A DNA stretch of 64,000 nucleotides from Anoplopoma fimbria (lineage: Eukaryota > Chordata > Actinopteri > Perciformes > Anoplopomatidae): contig NC_072469.1 in the NCBI RefSeq assembly GCF_027596085.1, positions 14,353,232-14,417,231 on the forward strand. Reading direction: 5' to 3'. Below the pieces are notes generated by a model that was given only the letters and a program-made list of their open reading frames with translations, ran no database searches and was not told where the DNA came from. The translations under genes and the position numbers were made by a program. Below, piece by piece: positions 1 to 12,700 of this stretch; within the stretch, counting starts at the first letter, position 1, and the number at the start of each line of letters is the position of its first letter.

Positions 1-589
1 ACAAGAATAAGACCTCCATTCAGTAGCGGGAAATGCATCGGCTATTTAGTAGGGCAGGCCGAGACACCTGCAGTAAAGGAAGAGACAAAATGCGTAAAGC
101 ATCTTTAAGTGGCTAATATTGAGTTCACCTCATGAGTGGAATTCAATCCCCCATACTGCTGAAACTCTTCTAAATCAATTTCTAATTGTGGAATATCATC
201 AGACAAGAGGATAAAGCATTTATACAACTATCTTTAATCATTACTCGACGAGCTGCCGTTTAACTAGTGATTAATAGGTATCATCTACATAAATAGCATG
301 CTGCAAATTCCAGAGTGGTACCCCTATGAAAGGTCTTAATGGGATGTGTTATTGTAGGGGTGACTAGTATTGCCATTTTAGTGATATTTTTTCTATAAAC
401 CCTTTCATTTGCTATTCGTTGTGTTTAACACATTTTCTGTCACTTATTCTTACTTTAGTATTTTGCATTATGAGTTATAAGTATTCTGGTTATCCACACA
501 TTCTGCTTGCCTCTGTGTATGTAATGTAAATTGGTGGGTATGTCTGACTTTAACCCAAACTTCCTTATCTCAATACCTATTGGATAGAT

Positions 590-1125
590 TTGGATAGATA
601 TTGAAATATCTTGACAACTATTGATGCATTGCTTCAACATTTGCTATTGATATTCAAGGTCCCCAGAGGATACATTCTAATGACTTTGGTGATTCTTTTG
701 GTGATTTGGTGACTTTTCCTCGAGTGCACCAACAAGTCAACATGTTCACTTTTTCAGGGAAATAGCTTGATATCTTATTGATGGATTTGCACACAATTTT
801 GTACAGTCATTCATGATTTCCAGAGGATGAGTCCTTATGACTTTTGTGATCCCCTGACTTTTACTTTACATCACCATATGAGGTTGGTGTTTTTGTCTCA
901 GAGTGAAATGTTTCGACAACTATGGACATTCCCGTTCCCCACATGAGGAATCATTTGGATATCCCCTGACTTTTCATCTCGTTCCATCACCAGGTCAATG
1001 TCAATTTGTCCTTTCGTTTTTGGTGTTTTTTTTTTCTCCAAATCCCTCCAAAACTTATGGCGTTCCCATTAGCCTCAGCTGATGTGCTCAGTGTTGATTA
1101 GGAAATGTTAGCATGCCAACAGGTT
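590..1125. repeat. dispersed teleost repeat, copy 1
   Basis: The stretch contains internally repeated phrases (CCAGAGGAT..TGACTTTGGTGAT, CCCCTGACTTTT, CACCATATGAGGTTGG, CGACAACTATGG) that recur at 11630-12090 in the same orientation and at 52310-53100 in reverse orientation. I recognise it from memory as a high-copy interspersed family of spiny-rayed fish. I assign no family name. Confidence 0.6.
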
Positions 1126-1139
1126 AAACTGAAGTTGCG

Positions 1140-1375
1140 TTCAAAATCGCATACTTTTTCTTTATACTTTTAGTTCATACTGCAGCTGCCCTTAAAAACT
1201 ACGAACTGTTGCATGCAGAATGCATTCACTTGGGACATACTTCTTTCTCATAACAAGGCAAATTGTCTCATGTATCTTCTGCACAAAGGATTGGGGGTCA
1301 GAATAGCCAGAAAAGCATGCTGGCTTGCATACTGCAAAATGCGACCGGCATACTAAATCGTATGGTAGTATGGGT
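1140..1375. repeat. possible hAT-type MITE fragment
   Basis: The phrases GCATACTGCAAAATGCGACC and TATGGTAGTATG at the right side, with CGCATACTTTTTC at the left, resemble teleost miniature elements with 'GTATGC' style termini. Clear terminal inverted repeats and target-site duplications could not be confirmed by eye. Confidence 0.3.
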
Positions 1376-3616
1376 GTTGGAATGCACAGTAAGATGGTAA
1401 ACCCAGTAAATGATAACTGCTAAGCACCAGCAGGTTAGCATTGTACAGTATAGCCTTGCAGAGCCGTTAGCATGTCTATGGACTCTTAGTCTTGTTTTCC
1501 ATTGGGTAGAACTTACCAAGACAATCAACCCTGCTGTTACCTGTAGCCAAATGTCCTAAACGGTGGAAGCTCAAAATGTGTTTTTAAAGCAAACCTGTAA
1601 AGATTTAATTTGTTTTTTAAGGGACCAAATTAATCACATCACAGGTTGTGTTTCCTAATATCCCGCACATTAAAAGAATATGACCAAAGCCAGTAAAATG
1701 CCAAGCCAGTAGGTCATAACATACAGTGTCAATGCAAAGTTAAATATCCCCACCAAGACCTTGAACAGATATTAAACTACTTTTTGAATTTCGTTTTTCA
1801 GAGGTCGAATAGTGGTTGAATTGGTTCCACTTTGAGCATCTGTCTGCCCCATCGTGCTCATAGAATCAAAGATCTTTCACCATAAAAGATTGTCAGATGT
1901 TGTCAATGTTTTAAAGAATGTCGACAATACTTCAAGACCAAAGCTAACAAAAATGAAAGCGCATGATCTGTTTTCTGTTCTCCCAGCTATCACTCCGAAA
2001 CATAGCTTTTTGGGGGGAAGGGGGTTGTTTTTACAAGGTACGAACTTCGCCCGCCAAGTCCTTTGAAGAGTGAGAATGGAGGAGACAAAGGAAGCCGTAG
2101 ATCCACTGCTGTTAATAGGCAAATGGTTCACATTTAGGCTAGCATCGTGATATGGAGAACACATGTGGCCGTTATCCTGCTGTGTCAGAGCGCTGCTTTG
2201 CGAGGGAGATATGATCAAACACCACTTGAGACTCTGGTATAGGTCTACACTGATGATCTGGCCCCTCCAACAGCTGCATGAAACAGATTACCGCCCCAGC
2301 CTTCTATATAGTGACGGGCTATTTTCTACTCATATGGGTAGCTGATAGCAGGACGTGTTACATTCCTATGTTCGGTTGAAATAATCCATTTAGAGCGTTC
2401 CTGACGTCTCAAATTGTTTGCGAAGTGTGCAACTAATAAAGGCTTATGAAGCTGGGAACGGTACAGGCGGCCTTGAATCCACCAGATGAGTACTCTAACT
2501 GTACACATTCAAACCACTGCAGAAAAAGAATAATATTTGATTGTTTACTTGCCAGGAGATTTTGGACTGGACGTTTCAGTGTCACATATCAAAGCCATGT
2601 AGCAGGTCTAGTGTTACAGCAGCTTACTGTTGCATTTGCGTGCCACAAGCTTCTGTTTTATCTGACTACCGATTTTTTATTTTTTTTTCCCTTTCTCATG
2701 ATCAAAACCATTGCATGTCAGGAAAAATTGTTATGCAACTGCGCATGATACAGACTAAATATGGTGATATAAAAACACCACTGCTGCCTGCCTGGAAGGT
2801 ATTTTAACCATCTAAAAGCTCCAACCCTAAGACTGGTATTTTAAGTGCCGTAACGCTGTCAACATCCATCCACAGACAAGACATTATGTGGATTTATGCA
2901 TTGGGAGGGGAATCTGAAAAAAGACAACAAGTATTTGGACACTAAATTTAGGAGAAAACACTAAGATAAAGTCAGGTTCTGCCACTGAAGTCAGGATTTG
3001 GCCACACATGTGCAATTTTAAATCTTTGTGTTTATCTTTTTTGGTGAACTTATTCTATTTAAGAAACAGTAAAAAAAGGTTTTCTGCCCTGTGAGTGTTG
3101 AGCGTCGTGACTTTAAATCAAAAATCTGATTTCCCCCCCAAAGCACTTGTTGACTTAGTAGTGTTGGAGATACTAAGTTGCTAATTGCTTGGGTGCAGGT
3201 CTAACATGTTATGTGTGTATATAGCTACTGTTAAAATATATTCTGCTTTTTGAAATGCTAATTCATCATTATTTTCAGGGTTCCAGCACTAATAGTGTTC
3301 ATTTTGTATCTCAGGGGGCAATGTCTTCGCGCTATTGTCAGAGCTCAGTGCTTTGTTTGCAAATTACTTCTTTCCATCAGTGTTTACTGCCACAAAGCCA
3401 AACACTTACCAGGATGTGGTCTAAACAAAACAACCCCAGCAGGAGTTGTATTACAGGGGGGGGAAACAACAGAGGGAGAGGGAGGGTGGGCGAATGGAAT
3501 CATGGCCTGTATCCTCCTCCCTTTTTCAAATGCCTGCTTAGTGTTTAATGTTCTCCTTTTCTCTTCCCTTTTGTCTCCCTTTTTCATTCATTCATGTTTG
3601 GCAATTATTATTTCAG

Positions 3617-3763
3617 GGAGGCGACCAGACGGCCACTGTGCTCACTCTGTGCGCCATGATGGACTTTAATTTGATGCAGGAGACGTGCCAACTAGCCATC
3701 CGGGACGTAGGTGGCCTTGAAGTCCTCATTAACTTGTTGGATACAGATGAAGTCAAATGCAAA
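3617..3763 (+). CDS. odad2: odad2 exon (first in window), ARM repeat
   Basis: Acceptor TTTCAG ends at 3616; donor GTAAGT starts at 3764. It is 147 nt, phase 0 to 0, encoding residues 1-49 of the visible part. The conserved core is [20 protein letters not shown], nearly identical to human ODAD2. Confidence 0.95.
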
Positions 3764-6700
3764 GTAAGTAGCTGTGCCAAAGCTGGACCAGGATGGCCTG
3801 CAGGCATGAACGGAGCCGGCCGTGTGTGCCAGCCTGTGTTTTAGTTACAGAAACACTAGTGCTGGGTTGGAGAGGATGCCTTTAAAGACACAGGGTAGCA
3901 ATTATTCTCCAGTGTGCCTAATGACTTGTGGGTGCTTTTTAAACCTCATTTTATTACGGCTTTTTGTCCTGTCTATTTTTAGTAGTAATGTGGGTTAATG
4001 TTTGGCTACTAGATATTGCTGTGTGTACTCTTAGAACAGATGGAGACCTCATGTTGGCATAGACACAACAGTTTCTTCTCTATAAATCATTTTCTAAATA
4101 TCTTACTGAGTGTTTAATATGTTTCCTAAGTTTTTTGTGTGTGTGTTTTTTAGATTGGATCTTTAAAAATCCTGAGGAAGATAAGTCACAACGTGCAAAT
4201 CCGTCGAGCCATTGTTGACATGGGTGGCCTGCAGAGCATTGTGAAGATTTTAGACTCGCCAGTGAAGGACCTCAAGGCCTTAGCTGCAGAGACCGTTGCC
4301 AACGTGGCCAGGTTCTGCAGAGCCAGGAGAACCGTCAGGCACTATGGCGGCATCAAAAAACTGGTGAGCATAAGCACAGGCCGCCTTAAACTACGGTTAT
4401 TGTAAAAAATGTACTCAAAAGTGTCTGTAATCCCAATATGAAGAGCTGCAGGAGAGAAAACTGCAAAACAGAATGAATGAACCTGATGTTTCTGTATTGG
4501 TGTTATGAAAGAAAATGGATATCCTTGGATGGCAGATTTTCCATTTCAACACTTCTGAAAACCTTTTTGTGCTAAACAACAAACACCTTGGAACCTTTGG
4601 GAAAACAGGATGATGCCTTATTACGATGCGATCCACATATTACCATTACTTGTTCATTTAAAGTGATAAAAAACACATATCCAGACTGCTGAACTGCATT
4701 TTGATTCAAAGCAAATCTAATTCATTCCCTTTTCACACCCTACGCCACTTGCAAGATAGTGGCCAATCCATCCTATTTCACCCGGTCTTTGAACCTAGCA
4801 GAGTGGGTGCTGTGGTAAAACAGATAGAATGTCCCCTACATCCTCTGACCTGCATTCATGTTTGTTGACAGAGGGACCTGTGATTAAAGCCTCCATGCCT
4901 TGTATATTTTCCTCGGCCCCAAATCGGATGTTCTCATGTGCAAGTCACTCACGGGGGCAGATTAATTTCACGCTACACTATGAGACCACCTTTGAACTGC
5001 GCTGTGTGTAATAGCTTTGCCTGCTCTGTCTCACTGGCCAGGAACTATGGATTAGAACACTGAATGATGGCCATAAACCGTCACACTGGGCTTTTCCAGG
5101 CTTAACATCAACATCTATCCTGACAGTTTTCCACTCCTAGCATCTCTGGCTTTTTCATCCTTGAAGGCCCAGTGGTAATAGAATTTTAATTACTCCCTTA
5201 ATCACAGCCAACAACTTGCTATTCCCACCTGGAACCATCCATTATCACTCCAATGCACTTTTCAGAGTCCTTGAATTTATGTCAAGTTCACCGAGTTTGT
5301 GTAAATGCTTTTATGGATTTTTTATTTTTTTTTGCTAAAACACGTGCTGTCTTGTCTGCTTGTTTGCACACAATATTTTCAGGTTTGTGTCCATCCACAT
5401 GTTAGTCTGGGTCCCTTGTCTCTCTCTGCTCAGGTAAAGCTGCTGGACTGTGTTCCCAATTTAGCCAGCCTGACTGCAAACCAGGAGAAGGACGTGGAAG
5501 TGGCTCGCTGTGGGGCTCTGGCTCTGTGGAGCTGCAGCAAGAGCACCAAGAACAAAGAGGCCATCCGTAAGGCCGGAGGTGTCCCTCTGCTGGGACGCCT
5601 GCTCAAGTCCCCACATGAGAACATGCTTATTCCTGTGGTGGGCACCCTGCAGGAGTGTGCCTCTGAGGTGAGAGGGGGCACATACTGTATGTTGTTGAAT
5701 GTGGAACAGGTTATCAAGTCTGATCATATTAGACGTTCAAAATACAGCACATTGAAAAAGATATGTCGTAGAATGGTTTTAGTGTATTGAAGGATAAGGC
5801 TTAATATTCATTTTTCATTATCAGCTAATCCAGTAAAAAACTAAAAGCAACGATGAATTGATCCGACCAACAAGTACTGTGTCTGCTATATCTTCTTCCT
5901 CTGTTCCATAGAGCTCCTAGTTGTTTAAAGACTATTAAAACACATCTATGAGCCACACTGTTGCACTTGGTGACGTGATACTTCATTACAATGAGCACAC
6001 ACACAGAATCATTGCATAGTGCCAGCCTTTTCCTCAAAACAACCCTAATGGGATTGCAGGAGGGTGAGCAGAATCCCAACAATGGTGCAAATAAAAGACG
6101 TGTAAAAATGTGTTTATTATTATAGATAATATACAAAATATTATAGATATATAAAAGATAGCACAAGTACATATGTGACATGAGTATATGTTAGTCCATG
6201 CTGTTCTTGTGGTCTGCTAACTGTTGTGTCACTACAGGAAAGCTACAGGATTGCCATTCAGACTGAGGGTATGATCAAGGACTTGGTCCAAAACCTAAGC
6301 AGTGACAACGATGAGTTACAAATGCATTGTGCCAGCGCAATCTTCAAGGTAACTGTTTTCCACACTTTAGAGCTTGTCGTACGCCAAAAAATGTATGGAA
6401 TGAAAGAAATGTACGGAAGCCCTGAAGGGCAAAACTAATTCTGGTGGTCTATTTTCTGCTGATTTAGAACAAGGGAAAAGGTTTTGACAGGATAATCTTT
6501 CTAAGCTTCTCAAAAATAAATGTAATCTGAGAAACGGGCTGTAAAGAAAAGTGTTATCAATGATAATAATCAGTGAACGCTTTTAGTCGTATTTAAAACT
6601 ATTATATTGGTGCACTTTTTCCACCTGTGTCATGGACGGGAAAAAAAGTAATGATTATCCTGGCAAAAATGTTTTTTCACTGTTTCTTAAGTCTCTTAGG

Positions 6701-9700
6701 GCTTCCGTAGGAAAAGGCCACTAAGTAAAATTGTTTTTCTAACATAATATCTCTATAGGACTTAATGTAGATCCTGACCCTCTCTTTTGCCTTGCAGTGT
6801 GCAGAGGATAAAGAAACTCGTGACCTGGTGCGCAAGTACAAAGGTCTGCAGCCGCTGGTTTCACTGTTGAGCAAGTCGGACAACAAGCAGCTCCTGGCCG
6901 CCGCCACAGGAGCCATCTGGAAGTGTTCCATCAGTATGGAGAACGTGGCTAAGTATGCCGGGACTCAGGGTCTCACCTAAATACGTCTCATTAACACACA
7001 CAGTAACGCACACACTTGACATTAAAGAGATAGAGAAAACGCATTGTTGCCATATCTTTCGGGATGTATGGCTATGTGTTTGTAATTAGTTGTAATAGAT
7101 TAGTTTGCCTGCGATAAATCAATCATTATCCACAGGAACAACAATCTAATGAGCCTAAAAGGGTAAAAGGGTGTTAATAGCAATTAGGCATCGCACCCAT
7201 ATGTGCCCAGAACTTGTGGAAAATATGTTTCCTAAGATGATGTGGTTAGCAGCAGTCTTACAGTATGTGAAAACAGAACACTAATATAGGGTTCAACCGA
7301 CTTGCGTGTATTATGGCCGTCATGCCATCAGAACATATGTTACTTTTATGGGGGGGCTCTTATTCTTTCACGACTGGCTGTGTCGCTTTTTCCACTCATA
7401 CCGTATGCTGCTGTCATATCTCCCTTTTCTTTACCATTGTTTCTGGTCAGAGTAATTGCTTGCGTAAAATGTAAAGTTTCTTTTTGCTCTGATCTTTTAT
7501 GTGAGTGTTTGCTGCTAGAATTCAGTCTTTTCCACCGTTAGCGAAAGCTCAAGTCAACGCGCTGATTTTATAGACTTCGGTGATGTGTTGGTCGAGGCCT
7601 GTTAGAATCGAACCAAACACAGGCATGCTGAAATAATCAGCCTTGAGATGGTGATTTTCTAATGTCAGAAGACGCAGGCTGACGGAGCCTTTAATCATTT
7701 GTCATGTAAGGCAGAGGTTTATTTAAGTGTCATTGCCTGGTTCATTCGCCAATGACACTTTTGGAATGGTTTTTGACTTGTACTTTAGTGTCAGATGATT
7801 TTTAAGTCAGTAATTTTCCCTCTAAAATAAATAATGCCGGGGGACCGTGCCCTGGCAGCCCCATACATTTCCACTAGTGCTCCCGTGAAAGAATGACTTA
7901 GGTGTATTTATTTTCTTATTCACTGTGGGGCCGGGGACATAATATAAAACCCACATGCAGTAATTTAATATCTGGGTAACATATTAATCAATTCTCAATT
8001 CTCCCCGGTGTTGCCAAGAAACTGATAAGACATTTTATTTGAATCATTATTATGATAAAGAGTATTTTTGAAGTTTGAGGCTTATCGCTGAGGTGAGATT
8101 ATGTGAAAATTATTTTCTTCTGACTCACAAATGCCGTATAGTTCAAAATGCGATGGAATTGTTAAAATAACAAGAAAACGGAGCAGTAGCACTCACAATA
8201 ATCTGTCTTCACTTCATATATCGTAACTGACAGAATGATATCCTGCATTTAAAGTCTAAGTTAAGTCCTCCCAACTGGAACTGAGAGTCTGCTGCCACAT
8301 CGAGTTAAGAGAGGATTCCTTTATAGGAGCAGAAGCATGACAATAACATTCCTTTAAGGCAAGATGGATCAGATCAGATTTCTGTCTATTTAACGCACGT
8401 CATCAGAGAAAATCATTTGGGGGAATTTCATTTCTTTTAAGGTATAATATCAACTTTTCAGCGTTAGAATATCTAGAAACAAAACCTATTTTATATATTA
8501 GAGTTGTGTAGTCACAATCAGTCATTTTAATAAAGGTAACAGTATATTTCATTTGGTCTCCTGTCAATAGCGTCACATCCCCTTTGCACCTGGGTCATTG
8601 CTGTGGTTGTCTGCCAGAAGCTGTCATTAATGGACTTTTTATCCAGTTTTAACTAACATTTTGACCTTATACTTTTTCGATCTTGCCTGTTTTAAACTAT
8701 TGATTTTAACCGGATGAAGGATTTAAGTCAACAAACGTCTGGATCTTAAGTTATGAGAGAAACAGGCTGAGCAAATGTTGGCGGCAGCATGACTCACAGC
8801 CCCTCCTGGGCGTCTTTTGTCCATCGAACAGCGTCTGAGAAATGCTGATTTTTGACGTGAAACTGTTTTATTTATTTATTTTTATCGGTTTTTAATCAAT
8901 GGCTCCGTTGTTTTGGAGAGAAGGAGACCCCTGTGGATAATTTGGCTCCCAGGTTAGAACCTCCTGAACGATGAACACAGAGGGAATCCTGACCGGGAGA
9001 CGCTGACAGTGATGACAGTGATGACAGTGATGACAGCAATGGCGGTGAAGACAACTCCCATGATCCCTCGCTTACCTAAGGACATATTGTGCATTTAAAT
9101 TATTATTATCATTAAATGATTAAAGAAAGTGCCATGTCTTTTACTCTGAAGACGGTCCAAAAATCTTTTTAATAATTATTTAACATCAACTCTCTTAAAA
9201 AAACAACTAAATTGGCGCAGATTGGGAACCCTTTTGACTGCAGCTTGGCGTGATGATAAAAGCTAACTACACTGCCATGATTAATGTGGCAGCTTAATAC
9301 ACTTGCTGCCAGTACAGGCTCCCTGCCATACGTAATGACTTGTCACACGGTTGCTATGTAAAATACTTCTATTACTACTGATAATAACAATAATAGAAAT
9401 AATGATAATGATGCCATTAGTCACATGTAAGCCACGTTTAGTGACACTTCATTTACAAACACTACAAAACACTTTGGTTGCCCTCACTCTAAATTTAACA
9501 TGTCACGAAGAGAGAGCGCCATAATGTGAACAGAGTTCTCATTTTGTGGTTTCTTTCCTGTGTGTGTGTGTTATGTTTCATTTTGTTTTTTGGACTATGT
9601 GGGCAGTCGGGTGTGAGTGAAGGTGGCCACCTCCTCAGGAGGAAACCGGCATGATGCACGGCAAATGTTTTTAATGCACACTTGAATGTGTAAGTGGATC

Positions 9701-12700
9701 TGTTTTTTCGTACTCTCTCAGGCTTATTTGAATCACTTAAAATGTCTAGGTCAGGCTACAGCTTGGAATGAAGTGACCGAGTCATTACTGTCAAAAAGGA
9801 AAGGCTGCTAATGGTAACAGGGTTTCAGGGCCATGCGCTCATTTCAGAATCAATCATGGGCTGAGCGCCGCGCTGAAATGAAAATAATTTTGGAATATAT
9901 TTTGCTACAGCAGCAGTGAAAGGGAGAGAGTGGATTTTCTTTTTTTTCACTAAGTGAACGGTCAAGTGAAACAGACCTCGTGGCCAGTTGCAAACAACAT
10001 AATTTTTTCATTAATGTGACTGATGATTTGCGCGGTCTGGACAGTATAGAGGTCCGGGGACCTCCACTCGAGACAAGTAGCAGCATGTGTTAGCCATTTT
10101 CCTGATTAATGATGCATCAAAATGAGAGGTGATTGATTCCCCGAAATATAATTACATTTATAACTTAAAGTTTGTTTGTTTAAAGACCACATAAGCGTGT
10201 TATTTTTTTTATAGAATATAACAGAGAGGTCTTTACCTGGTCCAAGCTTATGTGTAATATGAAAATACCTTTGTAGAAGTCCTGCTTGGAAACATTATTT
10301 TTGTGCAGATTTATGGACACATCGATAGGCGGTCCCTTGGGCTTGTATACTGAGGTGCTATGGACACACAAAAATGCTGTAAAAAAAGCATTAACAAAAG
10401 AGTGAGGGAATAACTTCCAACGTAATGGAAAGTCACGACTGCCAAGTCTCAAGCTAAATTTGCCAGCGCAGTAATGTTTTGGGGTCAAGATTGCGGGGTT
10501 CTCTTCCAATTACTGACTACCCCACCATCCTACCTCTGTTCCAACATATGATGAGCACGCCATAAATGCCCCTCCAAATCATACTTCTGCCTACCTCACA
10601 GAAGTTGTGTGCTCAGCCCAAGTTTTTCACTGCTACGCTGTTTCCTTTCAAACGAAACAGATCAATCTGTCAGTTCAATTTCAGGTTGAGCGAGCAACCA
10701 TCTCTCTCTTCATTGTCATTGCTTAGCATCTCTGGGTCCCTGAAATGTCTTACTTTCACTTGGGCCTTCCTTAAAACAATAGTACAAAAGGCAGTGTTTG
10801 AGCTTTCGTCACTTAGTCGAGTTTGACTAGGAAAAAGGAGACAATCAATCATCAAATCTGCAGCACAGAAGCCCCACTGTGGTTGCTGCGTCCTCTTGAC
10901 AGGCCTAAGCAAGCTGTGTGGAGCCCAGTGTTTGCAGTAGAAGCCGCTTCAGGCAGCCTTGCATAATGTTACTCTTGCCATCACGTAATTACTCCCGCTG
11001 ACAAAAAAGTCTTCACGACTTACCGATCATCTATCAAATGTTATGTCTGCGATAACAACATAATTCTACTGCAGTCAGCTGCGGATGACACTTCAGTCAT
11101 GGCGCAGGGAACTCATTGTTTTCTTTTATGGTGAAACTTCACTGAAGTTAACTTTGGCAGCTCATCTTTTCATTAGCAGTGTTTTCACTCCCAAGAATAG
11201 GCTGTGTGTCGGTGGACACTGACCAAAAACCAAATGACCTTGGCCTTCTACAATAGCTCACGGACCGTGCTGCCAGCAACCGTAACTGTGAATAAAAACA
11301 GTCATAGAACTTAACTGTACATCAGAGGTTTGTTGAGGTTTTTTGCAACCGCATTATATCCCTTTTAAATGTTTACTGTAGTTTACCACTCTATTGCACT
11401 GGCAAACAAGGAAAAAATCACAATTAAAGAGGGAGGGAGAGTTTCCAAGCCGCAGCAAAGCTTTGGTTATGTAAAGTACGTACAGGGGACAACTGTGAGC
11501 AGCCGTGGGAAAAGCGGCTGTACTGCTGGGTCACAGTGAGAGATCTATGCCCATGTGGCTGAGGGCCTCGTAGCTGCTACAACTTATAGCATTCTTAGCC
11601 ACACTGGTGGTGCGGCTCTAAGGATGGCAATATTGGCGGTCTGTTGGTCTGTCCACCACTTTGAGTCTAGACTAAAATATCTCCACAATTATTGCATGGA
11701 GGCAATAGACATTTTACAGACATTTTTGGTCGCCAGAAGATGAATCATGATGACTTTGATGATTCCCTGACTTTTCATCTGGCACCAAGTTTTACTAGAT
11801 TTGCTACGTTTATGGTTCCCATTGGATGTATCAGAAAAATTGCATGATCCTCTGGCTTTTCATACACGTACACCACAATGAGGTTGAAATTTGTTATTTG
11901 AGTCAAATGTCTCCACAACTTATTGGTTCACCATAAATTTCACCATAAATTTCACCATAAATTTCACCACATTTCCCCCCTCAGGATGAATTGGGGTAGT
12001 CTTTAACTTTTTCTCTAGCTCCATCATAAGGTCAAATCTTCAATTTGTCCACTACTTTGTTTTATGATCAAACAACAGAATGTAACAAATAAAACCAAAC
12101 AATGTGAAGCGCTTAGTCAATATGACGCCTGCCCCTCTTCTCCACCCTCCACAGGTTTCAGGAGTACAAAGCCCTGGAGACCCTCGTTGGCCTGCTGACT
12201 GATCAGCCTGAAGAAGTTCTGGTAAATGTAGTGGGAGCCGTTGGAGAATTTGCCCAGATACCTGCCAACAAGGCCACCATACGCAAGTGTGGAGGCATCA
12301 GGTCGCTAGTTAACCTGCTGACTGGAACAAACCAGGCATGTTGATTTTTCTTCTCTTGCTGCATATAGGGTCATCTCATCTTTAAACCACGCGTCTATAA
12401 GGTATATTGATCAATGCATGTACTATTTTCTGTCATTTCAACAGGCTCTGCTTGTGAATGTAACCAAGGCGGTGGGTGCCTGTGCTACTGATATGGACAA
12501 CATGGCGTAAGTCTCCAACCAGCTAACACGGTCTTTGACATGTAGAGTACAGTTTACACGAGGCAAACAGCCCCATGTGAGGTGTCTCTTAAAACGTCAT
12601 TAGTGGCTTGCTCACCGTCATTACTGAATTACCTCCAAACATATGTTCTCGTGTCATATGTTTTGACAAGGGAATGACACCAATTCCAGGATCTAAACAC

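Larger units (their letters stand above)
1..3616 (+). other. odad2 intron (5' part outside window), no coding exon seen
   Basis: This is the 3' part of the intron before the first visible odad2 exon. I looked for the preceding conserved exon (family motif around YWQIQKLVKYL) and did not find it. The stretch carries an interspersed teleost repeat at about 590-1125, a possible MITE fragment at about 1140-1375 and short AT-rich runs. The open frames at 1854-2508 lack splice context and recognisable domains. Confidence 0.7.
6953..12154 (+). other. odad2 intron of 5.2 kb
   Basis: This large intron is mostly unique-looking AT-rich sequence. It holds a short 9-bp tandem repeat (ATGACAGTG units near 9003-9036), the second copy of a dispersed teleost repeat (about 11630-12090) and a 12-bp tandem repeat inside it. 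No supported exon lies in it on either strand. Confidence 0.7.

Noticed and set aside
1877..2218. Minus-strand 113-residue open frame
   Set aside because: No known motif, no splice or promoter context, and repeat-like surroundings.
5305..5790. 161-residue open frame as a separate gene
   Set aside because: Only 5434-5667 is coding (an odad2 exon); the rest reads into both introns.
7302..7541. 79-residue open frame in the large odad2 intron
   Set aside because: Hydrophobic and Cys-rich by chance; there are no splice sites placing it in odad2 and no conservation recognised.
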